From Ruminococcaceae bacterium OttesenSCG-928-A16 (GTDB lineage Bacteria > Bacillota > Clostridia > Oscillospirales > Ruminococcaceae): DNA of 64,000 nt. A program made the position numbers and the translations under genes. Each line of letters starts with the position of its first letter. Positions within the stretch are counted from its first letter, which is position 1. The notes under the pieces are model-generated. The model searched no databases. It was not told where the DNA came from and worked only from the letters and a program-made list of their open reading frames with translations. This document shows positions 11,659 to 20,834 of this stretch, in pieces. The stretch covers positions 1 through 64,000 of the forward strand of contig JAJDJP010000005.1 in assembly GCA_030267215.1 (NCBI GenBank), written 5' to 3'.

Positions 11659-11811
11659 CAATGTAAGCTTAAACTCAAGCCAAAAGAAGCAAGGATTTTC
11701 ATCCCAAATCAAGGCGTGGAAATGCAGCACTCCTTGGTGTAATGCAAATTTTTACAACGAAGAGTTGGGTGGAAAGGCCGCTTGTATTGAGTTGGGTTTA
11801 AGCTTGTATTG
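11659..11811. repeat. long imperfect hairpin element between DUF2975 and XRE genes
   Basis: The outer arms (AAGCTTAAACTCAA near 11665 and TTGAGTTGGGTTTAAGCTT ending at 11805) are inverted repeats. A nested inner pair (TTTTCATCCCAA at 11696, TTGGGTGGAAA at 11765) and a central CAAGG/CCTTGG stem follow. The whole element can fold into a single rod. It codes for nothing obvious and looks like a miniature dispersed palindromic element or a structured RNA inserted in an operon. Only one copy was seen in the window. Confidence 0.6.
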
Positions 11812-11831
11812 CTATACAAAGGGGAGAAAAT

Positions 11832-12038
11832 ATGGCAATTATAGTAAACCTCGATGTTGTGATGGCAAAGCGGAAAATATCCTCGGGCGAGCTGGCCGAA
11901 AAAATTAACATTAGCCAGGCAAACCTTTCTATATTAAAAACCGGCAAGGCAAAGGCCATTCGCTTTTCTACGCTAGAGGCTATTTGCGAGGCCCTAAACT
12001 GCCAACCCGGAGACATTTTAGAATATAAACCAGAATAA
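11832..12038 (+). CDS. XRE family HTH regulator (YozG-like)
   Basis: 68 residues, essentially one Cro/C1-type helix-turn-helix: KISSGELAEKINISQANLSI then FSTLEAICEALNCQPGDILE. GGGGAG precedes the ATG. It is the standard partner of DUF2975 membrane proteins and probably represses or modulates that gene, but no operator is obvious. The short length, without a sensor domain, is typical of the YozG type. Confidence 0.88.
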   Translation: MAIIVNLDVVMAKRKISSGELAEKINISQANLSILKTGKAKAIRFSTLEAICEALNCQPGDILEYKPE

Positions 12039-12201
12039 ATAAGAAATAAATATAAAAATATTTGTTAAAAAGTAAAAAATTAATATATACCATATTCAGG
12101 GTGGGCAAACGCCCCGCCTTACTAAAGTGCGCCTATTGCCCAAAAAGCAAAAGCTGCGCCGGGGCATGCCTCCTTTGGGCATATTAAAAGAGGAATTTAA
12201 A

Positions 12202-12777
12202 ATGGATGTTATCCAGTTTAAAAAACAAAAGAAAAGGTTTTTCTTTTTGCTTACGGTTTTACAATGGGTTTGTTTTTATATGGTGGTTGCTTTTTTGGTT
12301 TTGGGGGCAGACCATTACCGCACCATTTTTTTGCAGGGGCACATAACCGGCGGGTATGCGTTGTACTTTTTGCTTTTTTGGATGATTACACTTGTTTACA
12401 CAGGGCTTGCCACTACATGGTTTATTACCCTGTTTGGGCTTAAAAATGGCCGTTGCCGGGGTACAACCAAAAATATATTTGTGTACCTATTACGGGCGGC
12501 AGTGGCCGGCATTTGCCTTCTTTTCTTTTTAATCAGGCCCTCTTTTACCTTGCTTTTGCCCGGTATTGCGGTTTTAGCAGTGGTAGAAACCCCTATTTTG
12601 TGGTGGCTGGTTACCTTCGAGACCCCCCAGCAGCAACTGGATATGCAATGGATTATTTTTGGGCTTGGGGCGGCCAGCATGGTGGGTTGTGTTTGGTTTT
12701 TTAATTTTATTACCGGTGCCGGGCCAGAGTTTTTTGGTAGTGTTGTGTACAACCTTACTGTGGGCCTTTTTAAATAA
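12202..12777 (+). CDS. multi-pass membrane protein, unknown function
   Basis: 191 residues, chosen from the ATG that has AGAGG about 9 nt upstream; the open frame extends 75 nt further 5' without a ribosome binding site. Five to six hydrophobic segments are visible with short loops (for example FFFLLTVLQWVCFYMVVAF, LYFLLFWMITLVYTGLAT, LLPGIAVLAVVETPILWW). No catalytic motif or known family was recognised. It precedes another membrane protein in the same orientation. Confidence 0.65.
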   Translation: MDVIQFKKQKKRFFFLLTVLQWVCFYMVVAFLVLGADHYRTIFLQGHITGGYALYFLLFWMITLVYTGLATTWFITLFGLKNGRCRGTTKNIFVYLLRAAVAGICLLFFLIRPSFTLLLPGIAVLAVVETPILWWLVTFETPQQQLDMQWIIFGLGAASMVGCVWFFNFITGAGPEFFGSVVYNLTVGLFK

Positions 12778-12807
12778 ACTACCCCCTAGCAAAAACTACG
12801 AGGCATT

Positions 12808-12867
12808 GCCGGGCACGCACAAGCAAGCGCGGCAAGGCGGGGCATTAAACCCCGCTTAGTGAAAATA
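12808..12867 (+). promoter_or_regulatory. leader element copy A
   Basis: Begins GCCGGGCACG, continues AAGCGCGGCAAGGCGGGG and ends CCCCGCTTAGTGAAAAT, 48 nt before the next start codon. The same pattern recurs at 36059 and 60445. GCGGGG and CCCCGC can pair. It is a candidate cis-acting RNA of unknown type. Confidence 0.5.
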
Positions 12868-12915
12868 TATTGGCAAAACGTAAAGCAGGTATGTAAAAAT
12901 TTTGAGGTGAAAAAT

Positions 12916-14682
12916 ATGCAAGAAAAGTATGAAAACCCAGCAGAACACCCACAACCGGCAGCACTCCAGCCGCCCACACCAGGTACGCCGCCCCCCGTGG
13001 CGGGGCCCCTGCCTGCCGTGCCGCCACAGGGTGGTTATTCGCCGCAGCCGGGTGTAAGCATGCACCAGCAACCGGCGGGCCCTTGGCAAAACCCGGCAGG
13101 GCCCCCGCCTCCCTATGGCTGGGGCGCAATGCCAGCCGCAGTGGCAAAGCCCAGCCAGCCTTTCACGGCTACCAAAGCTGATGGCATATTAGCGGTGGTT
13201 TGCTTTGCGCTTGGCTATTTGTTTATTCGCTGGCTTTTGTTTAGCATGCCGTGGCAAGGGGTGGGCGTTACCATTTTTACCGTGCTATATGCCACAGTGG
13301 TGCTGGTGTATGCCCGCAGTAAAAAAATAAAACCAACCAAAACCAGTTGGTTCTGGCTGGCAATTTTGCTGGCCACCGGGGCCGGGTATTCGGTTTTTTT
13401 AACGGGCAGCCTTGGGGGCTGGCAGGGGTTATTGCTTTTTGGCAGCGCCATATATTGGTGTGGCAGCCTGTTTGGCAACCTGCTTTGCCAAAAAACAAGC
13501 AACCACTTTTTACAAGATATTTTTAACCAGCTAATAAAAGTGCCCTTTAAAAACTTTGGCACGGCATTTTTGGGGTTAAAAAAATTAATAGCTGCCCCAA
13601 AAACCGCCAAAGATGACCCGGCTAAAAAAAGCAGCCTTTTGTGGCCTATTGTGTTGGGGCTGGGGCTTTGTTTGCCGGTGTTGGCCATTGTTTTGCCCAT
13701 GCTGGTTGCCGCCGATGGTGGCAATTTTAGAGAAATATTTGTGCATTTAAATTCATTTTTTAAATGGATTTTTTCTGGCTCGGTATGGCAAACCTTTTTT
13801 TACTTTATTGTTGCTATACCGGTGGCACTATATATTTGTGGCCTGGTGGCGGGCAATGCCCATCGGCGCTATGTAAATGGCACCGATTTAAAACAGACCG
13901 CCCAAAATATAGAGGCTGGCCGCATTGTGCCGGTAGCAACCATAAACACCATTTTGGTGGTGGTTTCGGTGGTGTATGTTATTTTTATCGGCTGCCAAAT
14001 CCCCTACTTCTTTTCGGCTTTTGCCGGGGTGCGCCCCAGCCAATATTTGGTGTATGCCGAGTATGCCCGCGACGGATTTTTTGAGCTTTGTACCATTGCG
14101 GGTATTAACATGGCACTGCTTTTGGGCAGCAACCTGCTTTGCAAAGTGCCACGGGGGCAAAATAAAGCGCTGCGGCTGTTTAACATTGTGCTTGCGGCAC
14201 TAACCATGCTGCTAATTGCAACAGCGTTAAGCAAAATGGCGCTGTATATTGGGGCATACGGGCTTTCGGTGCGGCGCACCATAAGCAGTGTGTTTATGCT
14301 GTTTTTGGCCGGGGTGTACGGGGCGGTTATTGTGCTGCAATACAAGCAGTTTTCTATAATGCGGTTTGCGGTGGGGCTGGGCAGCGTTATGCTGTGTGCC
14401 CTGTGCCTTGTTAATGTAGACGGCCTGGCCGTGCGCTACAATGCAAACCAGTACATTGCCGGCAACTTGGCAAATTTTGACACAGACCTGCTGTACCGTG
14501 GTGGCGCCACCAGTGTGCAGGCCGGGCTAGATGTACTGGCCCACACCAACGATGTCCATTTGCAAAACGACATAAAGGCAGAGCTTGCTTATTACTTTTC
14601 GGCGGCCCAATATACCAAGGGCACTGCCCGCATTACACTGGATGCATGGCGCATACAGCAAATGGAACTGCCAAAAAAATAA
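12916..14682 (+). CDS. DUF4173/DUF4153-like multi-pass membrane protein
   Basis: 588 residues from an ATG with GAGGTGA upstream. The first ~70 residues are Pro/Gln/Gly-rich and probably cytoplasmic and disordered (HPQPAALQPPTPGTPPPVAG). The rest has about 12-13 hydrophobic segments. The motif YAEYARDGFFELCTI near residue 385 resembles the conserved Y-A-R-x-G-F-F-x-L motif of DUF4173/DUF4153 proteins. No biochemical function is known. A leader element shared with two unrelated genes precedes it, and a strong bidirectional terminator follows. Confidence 0.68.
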   Translation: MQEKYENPAEHPQPAALQPPTPGTPPPVAGPLPAVPPQGGYSPQPGVSMHQQPAGPWQNPAGPPPPYGWGAMPAAVAKPSQPFTATKADGILAVVCFALGYLFIRWLLFSMPWQGVGVTIFTVLYATVVLVYARSKKIKPTKTSWFWLAILLATGAGYSVFLTGSLGGWQGLLLFGSAIYWCGSLFGNLLCQKTSNHFLQDIFNQLIKVPFKNFGTAFLGLKKLIAAPKTAKDDPAKKSSLLWPIVLGLGLCLPVLAIVLPMLVAADGGNFREIFVHLNSFFKWIFSGSVWQTFFYFIVAIPVALYICGLVAGNAHRRYVNGTDLKQTAQNIEAGRIVPVATINTILVVVSVVYVIFIGCQIPYFFSAFAGVRPSQYLVYAEYARDGFFELCTIAGINMALLLGSNLLCKVPRGQNKALRLFNIVLAALTMLLIATALSKMALYIGAYGLSVRRTISSVFMLFLAGVYGAVIVLQYKQFSIMRFAVGLGSVMLCALCLVNVDGLAVRYNANQYIAGNLANFDTDLLYRGGATSVQAGLDVLAHTNDVHLQNDIKAELAYYFSAAQYTKGTARITLDAWRIQQMELPKK

Positions 14683-14699
14683 CCCATGCAAAACAAAAA

Positions 14700-14737
14700 C
14701 AAACCCCAAGCTTGGTGTAGGCCACGCTTGGGGTTTG
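14700..14737. terminator. bidirectional terminator
   Basis: 12-bp perfect stem CAAACCCCAAGC / GCTTGGGGTTTG between convergent genes, with an A-rich 5' flank and a T-containing 3' flank. Confidence 0.8.
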
Positions 14738-14751
14738 TTGCAGGTTTGCCA

Positions 14752-15219
14752 TTATTTAAAATATTTGGTGTACATGCCCTCTATTTTTTGCAAAGCTTCC
14801 TCTTTGCATTGGTAATAAGAAAAATTGGCCTCCTCTATTTCCAGCAGGGGGTCTTGTGTGTTGCCGCTTTGCGGTAAAGCGGCCTCGGGTTCTTGGTAAA
14901 CTGCCATCATGCCCAGGTTTTGGCTAAAGGCATATACCGTGCGGGTGGTTGTGTTGGTAAAAACAAAGCCACTCCACTCGCTGGTGGTGGTGTATTCTTC
15001 TATTTGGGCTTTGGTGGCGGGGGTTTGCTCGCACTCGGCTATAATATTTTGCAGGGTTTTGGTATCGCCGCCCACAATGCGCTTGTCGGTTTCTGCACCC
15101 AGTTGGTGCAGCACCCAATGGCTACCCACCCCGTTGGCATAAAAAAATATTAGCACAATGGCGGCCACAGCAACCAGCACACCACCAAACCATGCGGTTT
15201 GCTTCCAAAAAGTTTTCAT
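14752..15219 (-). CDS. single-pass membrane protein, unknown function
   Basis: 155 residues. The internal ATG (MKTFWKQTAWFG) is chosen because AAAGGAG lies about 9 nt upstream of it; the longer frame adds seven residues that overlap this site. One N-terminal membrane segment (VLVAVAAIVLIFFYA) is followed by an extracytoplasmic domain of about 120 residues that is Thr/Glu-rich, with no recognised motif. It lies 25 nt after a Nudix gene on the same strand and is probably co-transcribed. It resembles small secreted-domain proteins of unknown role. Confidence 0.65.
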   Translation of the reverse strand: MKTFWKQTAWFGGVLVAVAAIVLIFFYANGVGSHWVLHQLGAETDKRIVGGDTKTLQNIIAECEQTPATKAQIEEYTTTSEWSGFVFTNTTTRTVYAFSQNLGMMAVYQEPEAALPQSGNTQDPLLEIEEANFSYYQCKEEALQKIEGMYTKYFK

Positions 15220-15244
15220 AGCGTATTGCTCCTTTGCCATAGGG

Positions 15245-15802
15245 CTAAATTTGCCCGGTATCCTTCATCATTTTTGCTTTTAACAGCCCGTAAGCGGTTT
15301 TGCTATCGGTAATGGTTCCGTTTAAAACAAGGCTGGCGGCCTCGTCCAGCGGCATCCAAAAAAAATCCACAAACTCGTCTTCGTCTAACTTTTGCACCGA
15401 TGGCTGCAAACCAGTTGCCAAATACAAATAAATTACCTCGGTACAATAGCCGCAGGTGGGTATTACGCTGCCAAAATCTACCAATGTGCCGGCCACACAG
15501 GCGGCTTCTTCCTCCAGCTCGCGCAGGGCGGTTTCGCGCGGGGGCTCGCCCGGCTCTATTTTGCCCGCGGGTATCTCAATTAGCTCTTTGCCAAGGGCAT
15601 AGCGGTACTGCCGCACAAGGGCCACTTCACCTTTTTTGTTTAAGGCAACCACCGCCGCGCCGCCGCCGTGGTGCACTATCTCTCGGGTAGAGGTGTTTCC
15701 GTTTTCCAGCGTTACGGTGTCTACCGTAAGGCGCACCACCCGGCCCTCAAAAATAGTTTCGCTGGTAAGCTTGGTTTCTATATGTTTTGTGGGTTCGTTC
15801 AT
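15245..15802 (-). CDS. nudF: Nudix hydrolase, ADP-ribose pyrophosphatase type
   Basis: 185 residues, started at the ATG (MNEPTKHIETKL) preceded by GGTGAT; an in-frame ATG 12 nt upstream is the alternative. The Nudix box is GKIEPGEPPRETALRELEEE, followed by AAC, so the G-x5-E-x7-RE-U-x-EE core is complete while the usual Gly near its end is Ala. The proline about 16 residues after the box and the N-terminal ETIFEGRVVRL stretch match NudF-like enzymes that cleave ADP-ribose to AMP and ribose 5-phosphate. It is divergent from the oxidoreductase gene. Confidence 0.88.
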   Translation of the reverse strand: MNEPTKHIETKLTSETIFEGRVVRLTVDTVTLENGNTSTREIVHHGGGAAVVALNKKGEVALVRQYRYALGKELIEIPAGKIEPGEPPRETALRELEEEAACVAGTLVDFGSVIPTCGYCTEVIYLYLATGLQPSVQKLDEDEFVDFFWMPLDEAASLVLNGTITDSKTAYGLLKAKMMKDTGQI

Positions 15803-16113
15803 GTATATCACCATCCGGTTACATGTATTTTAATAAAATAAATATTATTATACCATATTTTCCGCTTCATAATATTATATATATTAGCGCTATATATTTT
15901 AAATAATTAACAATTTGTTAAATTTGCGTTATTTTACAGAAGAAATAGGGGTTGTGGGCGTTTTTTCTTGTATTTATTGGCCAGCAATGTTAGAATAATT
16001 ACGAGCGTAAAACTGCAGGAGAAGAAATTGGTTTTTCCTTGCGGCTTACACCATATATATTTGTGCGAAAGAACCCAAACTTTCGGCAAAAATTTTGTAC
16101 TGGAGGAAGTAGA
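15803..16113. other. divergent nudF / pyruvate oxidoreductase control region
   Basis: About 310 nt, very AT-rich on the left. It holds a 15-nt palindrome TTAACAATTTGTTAA (15907-15921), a near-palindrome centred on AGCGCT (15886-15891) and the promoter at 15968. No gene is seen. Confidence 0.6.
15968..15996 (+). promoter_or_regulatory. pyruvate:ferredoxin oxidoreductase promoter
   Basis: TTGTAT, a 17-nt spacer and TAGAAT, about 110 nt before the start codon. The palindrome at 15907 lies upstream and could be an activator or repressor site. Confidence 0.6.
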
Positions 16114-19100
16114 ATGGCAAGAATTAAAAAGACCATGGACGGCAATACTGCTGCGGCGCATGCCAGTTATGCGTTTACCGAGGTTGCTGCAATTTATCCT
16201 ATCACTCCGTCCTCGCCAATGGCGGAAATTACGGATACTTGGTCTGCCGATGGGCTTAAAAACATTTTTGGCGACGAAGTGAGCGTGGTAGAACTGCAAA
16301 GCGAAGGCGGCGCCGCTGGTGCAGTGCACGGCAGCTTAAATGCTGGGGCACTTACCACCACCTATACCGCCAGCCAGGGGCTTTTGCTTATGGTGCCCAA
16401 TATGTACAAAATTGCCGGCGAGTTGCTGCCCTGCGTAATTAACGTATCGGCACGTACTTTGGCTTCTCACGCGCTTTCCATTTTTGGCGATCATTCAGAT
16501 ATTTATGCCTGCCGCCAAACTGGCTTTGCCATGCTGGCCGAAAGCAACCCCCAAGAAGTTATGGACCTTACCCCGGTTGCCCACCTGGCAACACTAAAAA
16601 GCCGGGTACCGTTTGTTAACTTCTTCGATGGTTTCCGCACCAGCCACGAGCTGCAAAAAATAGAAACCTGGGACTTTAAAGACCTGGAAGAAATGGCCGA
16701 CCAACAGGATATTGCCGATTTCCGCAAACGGGCCCTAAACCCCGAGCGCCCGGTAATGCGCGGCAGCCACCAAAATGGCGATATTTTCTTCCAAAACCGC
16801 GAAGCCTCGAACAAATATTACACGGCAGTGCCCGGCATTGTAGAGCATTACATGGGCGAAGTAAACAAAAAACTAGGCACCGATTATGGCCTGTTTAACT
16901 ACTACGGCGCCCCCGATGCAGACCGCATTATTATTGCCATGGGTTCTTTTTGCGATGTAAGCGAAGAAGTAATTGACTACCTAACCGCCGCTGGCGAAAA
17001 GGTTGGCATTGTTAAGGTTCGCCTGTATCGTCCCTTCAGCGCCGAACACTTGATTAAAGCAATTCCGGCATCGGTTAAAAAGATTGCCGTTATGGACCGC
17101 ACCAAAGAGCCCGGCGCACTGGGCGAGCCGCTGTACATGGACGTGCTAACCGCCCTTGCTGGCAAAACCGATGCTACCATTGTGGGCGGCCGCTACGGCC
17201 TGTCTTCTAAAGACACCCCACCCAGCAGCGTGTTTGCTGTGTACGAAAACCTGGAAGCTGACCAGCCCAAAAACGGCTTTACCGTTGGCATTGTAGACGA
17301 CGTTACCCACCTAAGCCTGCCCGAGCGGCACGACTGCGCCGACACCACCCCGGCCGGCACCATTTCCTGCAAATTCTGGGGCCTTGGCGGCGACGGTACC
17401 GTAGGTGCTAACAAAAACTCTATTAAAATTATTGGCGACCATACCGATAAATATGTACAGGCCTACTTCCAGTACGATAGTAAGAAAACCGGCGGCGTTA
17501 CCGTTAGCCACCTGCGCTTTGGCGATAAGCCCATTAAAGCCCCTTACTACGTTAAAAAGGCCGACTTTGTTGCCTGCCACAACCCTTCGTACATTATTAA
17601 GGGCTTTAAAATGGTGCGCGACGTTAAACCGGGCGGTAAATTTTTAATTAACGCCCAGTGGACGCCTGAAGAGCTGGACCAGCACATGCCGGCCGAAGCC
17701 AAACGCTATATTGCCGATAACAATATTGAGGTGTACCTGGTAAACGCCATTGATATCGCCCGCGAAATTGGCATGGGCAAACGCACCAATACCATTCTGC
17801 AATCGGCTTTCTTTAAACTTGCCAACATTATGTCTACCGAAGATGCGGTTAAGTTTATGAAAGATGCCGCCTACAAAAGCTACAGCAGCAAGGGCGAGGC
17901 TATTGTAAACGCCAACTATGCCGCTATTGATGCCGGTGTAGATGCGCTGGTAAAAGTAGACATACCCGCCAGCTGGAAAACCGCCGCCGGCGAAGTTGCC
18001 AAAGAAAAAATAGAAGGCCCCGAAAAGCTGGTAAAAATGGTTACCGAAATTATGGAGCCTGTAAACCTGAACGACGGCGACAGCCTGCCGGTATCGGCCT
18101 TTGTTAACCATGCCGACGGTACTTTTGAGCAAGGTGCTTCTGCGTTCGAAAAACGCGGTGTGGCCGTGGATGTTCCCGAATGGGATCCCACCAAGTGCAT
18201 CCAGTGTAACCAGTGCTCGTACGTTTGCCCGCACGCCACCATTCGTCCCTTTGTATTGGATGAAAAAGATATGGCAAGCGCCCCCAAAACCATCGAAACT
18301 GCCCAAATGAAGGGCAAAGACATGGATGCCTACCAGTTTGTGCAGGCTGTTAGCCCGCTAGACTGCATGGGTTGTGGTGTTTGTGCCCAGGTTTGCCCGG
18401 CGCCCGGCAAGGCTTTGGTTATGAAGCCGCTGGAAAGCCAGCTGGTAAAACAAGATACCTTTGATTACTGTGTTGCCAATGTGGATAAAAAGCCCGGCAT
18501 GATGGCGGAAACCACCGTTAAAGGCAGCCAGTTTAACCAGCCGTTGCTAGAGTTTAGCGGCAGCTGTGCCGGTTGTGCCGAAACTGCTTATGCACGCTTG
18601 GTAACCCAGCTGTATGGCGAGCGCATGTATATTTCTAACGCCACCGGTTGTTCCTCTATTTGGGGCGGCCCGGCAGCAACCAGCCCCTACACCGTTAACC
18701 GCAAAAGTGGCCACGGCCCCACTTGGGCCAACAGCCTGTTCGAAGATAACGCCGAAAACGGCTTTGGTATGTACCTTGGCCAAAAGGCTATTCGCAACCG
18801 GTTAAAACGCAAAGCCAAAGAGCTAATTGCGGTAGACTACACCACCCCTGCCCTAAAGGAAGCCGCCCAAAACTGGCTGGATACCTTTGACGATGGGCAG
18901 GCCAACCTTGCCGCCACCGATGCTTTTGTGAAAGAGCTAGAGGATGGGCTGGACATGACCGGCACCGAGTGGGAAAAAGACTGGATTGCCAATGGCCGCA
19001 AATGCACCTGCGATGCCTGCAAACCCGCTGCCGATATTTTGGCCGAAAAAGAATACCTAAGCAAAAAAAGCGTATGGATTTTTGGCGGCGACGGCTGGGC

Positions 19101-19725
19101 GTACGACATTGGCTACGGCGGGCTAGACCATGTGCTGGCCAGTGGCGAAAACGTAAACGTGTTTGTGTTTGACACCGAGGTGTACAGTAACACCGGTGGC
19201 CAGGCAAGTAAGGCCAGCCAAATTGGCCAGGTGGCACAGTTTGCTGCCGCGGGCAAAAACATTGGCAAAAAAAGCCTTGCCGAAATGGCCATGGCTTACG
19301 GCTATGTATATGTAGCCCAAATTGCGATGGGTGCCGACCAAAACCAAACCATTAAAGCCATTACCGAGGCCGAGAGCTACCCGGGTCCCTCGCTAATTAT
19401 TGGCTACGCCCCGTGCGAAATGCACGGCATTAAGGGCGGCATGGTTAACTGCCAAAGCGAAATGAAAAAGGCAGTGCAGGCCGGTTACTGGAACAACTTC
19501 CGGTTTGACCCGCGCAAAAAAGCCGCTGGGCAAAACCCCTTTACGCTGGATAGCAAAGAGCCAACCGGCGATTACCTGGAGTTTATTAACAACGAAACCC
19601 GCTACACCAGCCTAAAACTGAAGTTCCCGGATCGTGCTGAAACCCTGTTTGGCGAAGCGGTAGACATGAGCAAGGAGCGTTACAACTACCTGCAACGCCT
19701 TGCCAAATTGTACGATGTAGAATAA
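16114..19725 (+). CDS. nifJ: pyruvate:ferredoxin (flavodoxin) oxidoreductase
   Basis: 1203 residues, the single-chain fused form (usually 1170-1200). It begins MARIKKTMDGNTAAAHASYA after TGGAGGAAG; the upstream open frame has no support. The enzyme converts pyruvate and CoA to acetyl-CoA and CO2 while reducing ferredoxin. The N-terminal domain has YPITPSSPMAE; two 4Fe-4S motifs CIQCNQCSYVCPH (about 695) and CMGCGVCAQVCP (about 752); the cluster near thiamine diphosphate uses CAGCAETAY (about 818) and CTCDAC (about 963); the diphosphate-binding region is GGDGWAYDIGYGG (about 991). It marks a strictly anaerobic fermenter. Confidence 0.97.
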   Translation: MARIKKTMDGNTAAAHASYAFTEVAAIYPITPSSPMAEITDTWSADGLKNIFGDEVSVVELQSEGGAAGAVHGSLNAGALTTTYTASQGLLLMVPNMYKIAGELLPCVINVSARTLASHALSIFGDHSDIYACRQTGFAMLAESNPQEVMDLTPVAHLATLKSRVPFVNFFDGFRTSHELQKIETWDFKDLEEMADQQDIADFRKRALNPERPVMRGSHQNGDIFFQNREASNKYYTAVPGIVEHYMGEVNKKLGTDYGLFNYYGAPDADRIIIAMGSFCDVSEEVIDYLTAAGEKVGIVKVRLYRPFSAEHLIKAIPASVKKIAVMDRTKEPGALGEPLYMDVLTALAGKTDATIVGGRYGLSSKDTPPSSVFAVYENLEADQPKNGFTVGIVDDVTHLSLPERHDCADTTPAGTISCKFWGLGGDGTVGANKNSIKIIGDHTDKYVQAYFQYDSKKTGGVTVSHLRFGDKPIKAPYYVKKADFVACHNPSYIIKGFKMVRDVKPGGKFLINAQWTPEELDQHMPAEAKRYIADNNIEVYLVNAIDIAREIGMGKRTNTILQSAFFKLANIMSTEDAVKFMKDAAYKSYSSKGEAIVNANYAAIDAGVDALVKVDIPASWKTAAGEVAKEKIEGPEKLVKMVTEIMEPVNLNDGDSLPVSAFVNHADGTFEQGASAFEKRGVAVDVPEWDPTKCIQCNQCSYVCPHATIRPFVLDEKDMASAPKTIETAQMKGKDMDAYQFVQAVSPLDCMGCGVCAQVCPAPGKALVMKPLESQLVKQDTFDYCVANVDKKPGMMAETTVKGSQFNQPLLEFSGSCAGCAETAYARLVTQLYGERMYISNATGCSSIWGGPAATSPYTVNRKSGHGPTWANSLFEDNAENGFGMYLGQKAIRNRLKRKAKELIAVDYTTPALKEAAQNWLDTFDDGQANLAATDAFVKELEDGLDMTGTEWEKDWIANGRKCTCDACKPAADILAEKEYLSKKSVWIFGGDGWAYDIGYGGLDHVLASGENVNVFVFDTEVYSNTGGQASKASQIGQVAQFAAAGKNIGKKSLAEMAMAYGYVYVAQIAMGADQNQTIKAITEAESYPGPSLIIGYAPCEMHGIKGGMVNCQSEMKKAVQAGYWNNFRFDPRKKAAGQNPFTLDSKEPTGDYLEFINNETRYTSLKLKFPDRAETLFGEAVDMSKERYNYLQRLAKLYDVE

Positions 19726-19733
19726 TTACAGCT

Positions 19734-19774
19734 AAAATAAACAGCCCCCATTTGGGGGGGCTGTTTATTTTTAT
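19734..19774 (+). terminator. terminator after nifJ
   Basis: AAATAAACAGCCCCC pairs with GGGGGGCTGTTTATTT around a short loop and is followed by a T-rich tract. Confidence 0.9.
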
Positions 19775-19899
19775 TTTACCGGTATTAAAATTAATTAAAA
19801 TTTTGATAATCTGCTTTTTTATAAGCCCCGGTATGATAGAATAAGAATGATATAAATACTTGGCGCTAGCCAATATAGTAAATTAACCAGGAGGCCCCT

Positions 19900-20415
19900 A
19901 TGCAACCCAAATTTACCAATACCACCACCATGAGCGAGCAAACTACCAAAGAGATGATGGCTGTTACCTGGGGCAAAAACGCAGGTTTTTTGCGCATTTT
20001 GCTGTTTGCGGTGGCAGGCTTTGCGGTGGTGTATGCCGGCATGCAACTGTACACAATGGGGGCCGCGGGCTTGGGTTACGCCGGTGGCATGTTGCTGCTG
20101 GGGGCTGCCGCCGGGTTTGTGGGCGGGTGGGGCTACCTGCTAAAAAGCAAAAGCAGCTACAAACAGCAAAAGGCCCTTTGGGGGGCCGATACGTTGGAAA
20201 AACAGGTTGATTTTTATGAAGATAAAATTACCCAGCATAGCAAATTGGGAGAGTTAACCTTTGCCTACACCGATATTACGGCTATGTTACAGGGCAAAAC
20301 CATTGTGGTGCTAATGGTGGGGCAAGCGGCGTTGTTGTTACAAGTAAACGGCTTTAAAAAAGCTGATTATCAAGAGTTTTTAGCTTTTATTAAAACAAAA
20401 ATAAATAAAAATTAA
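19900..20415 (+). CDS. YcxB-like membrane protein
   Basis: 171 residues from an ATG with AGGAGG 6 nt upstream. Two adjacent hydrophobic segments (about 32-50 and 57-80) precede a cytoplasmic C-terminal domain with VDFYEDKITQHSKLGELTFA and the IxxM pattern characteristic of YcxB-like proteins, a small PH-like fold whose role is not established. It stands alone after the oxidoreductase terminator. The family call rests on the C-terminal half only. Confidence 0.72.
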   Translation: MQPKFTNTTTMSEQTTKEMMAVTWGKNAGFLRILLFAVAGFAVVYAGMQLYTMGAAGLGYAGGMLLLGAAAGFVGGWGYLLKSKSSYKQQKALWGADTLEKQVDFYEDKITQHSKLGELTFAYTDITAMLQGKTIVVLMVGQAALLLQVNGFKKADYQEFLAFIKTKINKN

Positions 20416-20434
20416 ATAAGAAATAAAGAATTGG

Positions 20435-20671
20435 TTGGGGAAGTATAGGAGCAAAAAAAAGGTTTGGTTGGCAGTGGGTGCGATGGTGCTTTGTGCCGCT
20501 ATTGCAGCTGTAGCTATCTTTATTCAAAATAAAGGCCCAAATACCCAAAAAAAGGCCGCTTCCCCACTGGTAGCAAAATTTATCCCGGCGCAGCGGGGTT
20601 GGCCTAAATGCCATAGCCGAAACAATACGCCGCACAAGTTGAATAGCAAAACAAAAAAAGAGCCTTTTTGA
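20435..20671 (+). CDS. possible small single-pass protein or gene remnant
   Basis: 78 residues from a TTG; the ribosome binding site is weak. A basic N-terminus (KYRSKKKVW) is followed by one membrane segment (LAVGAMVLCAAIAAVAIFI) and then a low-complexity polar tail without recognisable motifs. The stop codon lies inside the downstream terminator stem, which suggests a truncated or degenerate C-terminus. It may be a membrane-anchored small protein or only a remnant. Confidence 0.3.
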   Translation: MGKYRSKKKVWLAVGAMVLCAAIAAVAIFIQNKGPNTQKKAASPLVAKFIPAQRGWPKCHSRNNTPHKLNSKTKKEPF

Positions 20672-20687
20672 AAGGCTCTTTTTTATG
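20654..20687 (+). terminator. intrinsic terminator
   Basis: AAAAAAGAGCCTTT / AAAGGCTCTTTTTT around a TTG loop; functional in either direction. Confidence 0.88.
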
Positions 20688-20834
20688 GACATTTATACTA
20701 TTTGTGCGGGCGCTTTTTCTTTTTAAACAAAACCAGCCCACTACACGCCAGGTAATAAAAAATGATAACAACGCCCATTGGCAGTTCGATATTTATAATT
20801 TGGCCGGTATCAATGGTGCGCCTTTGCATAACGG

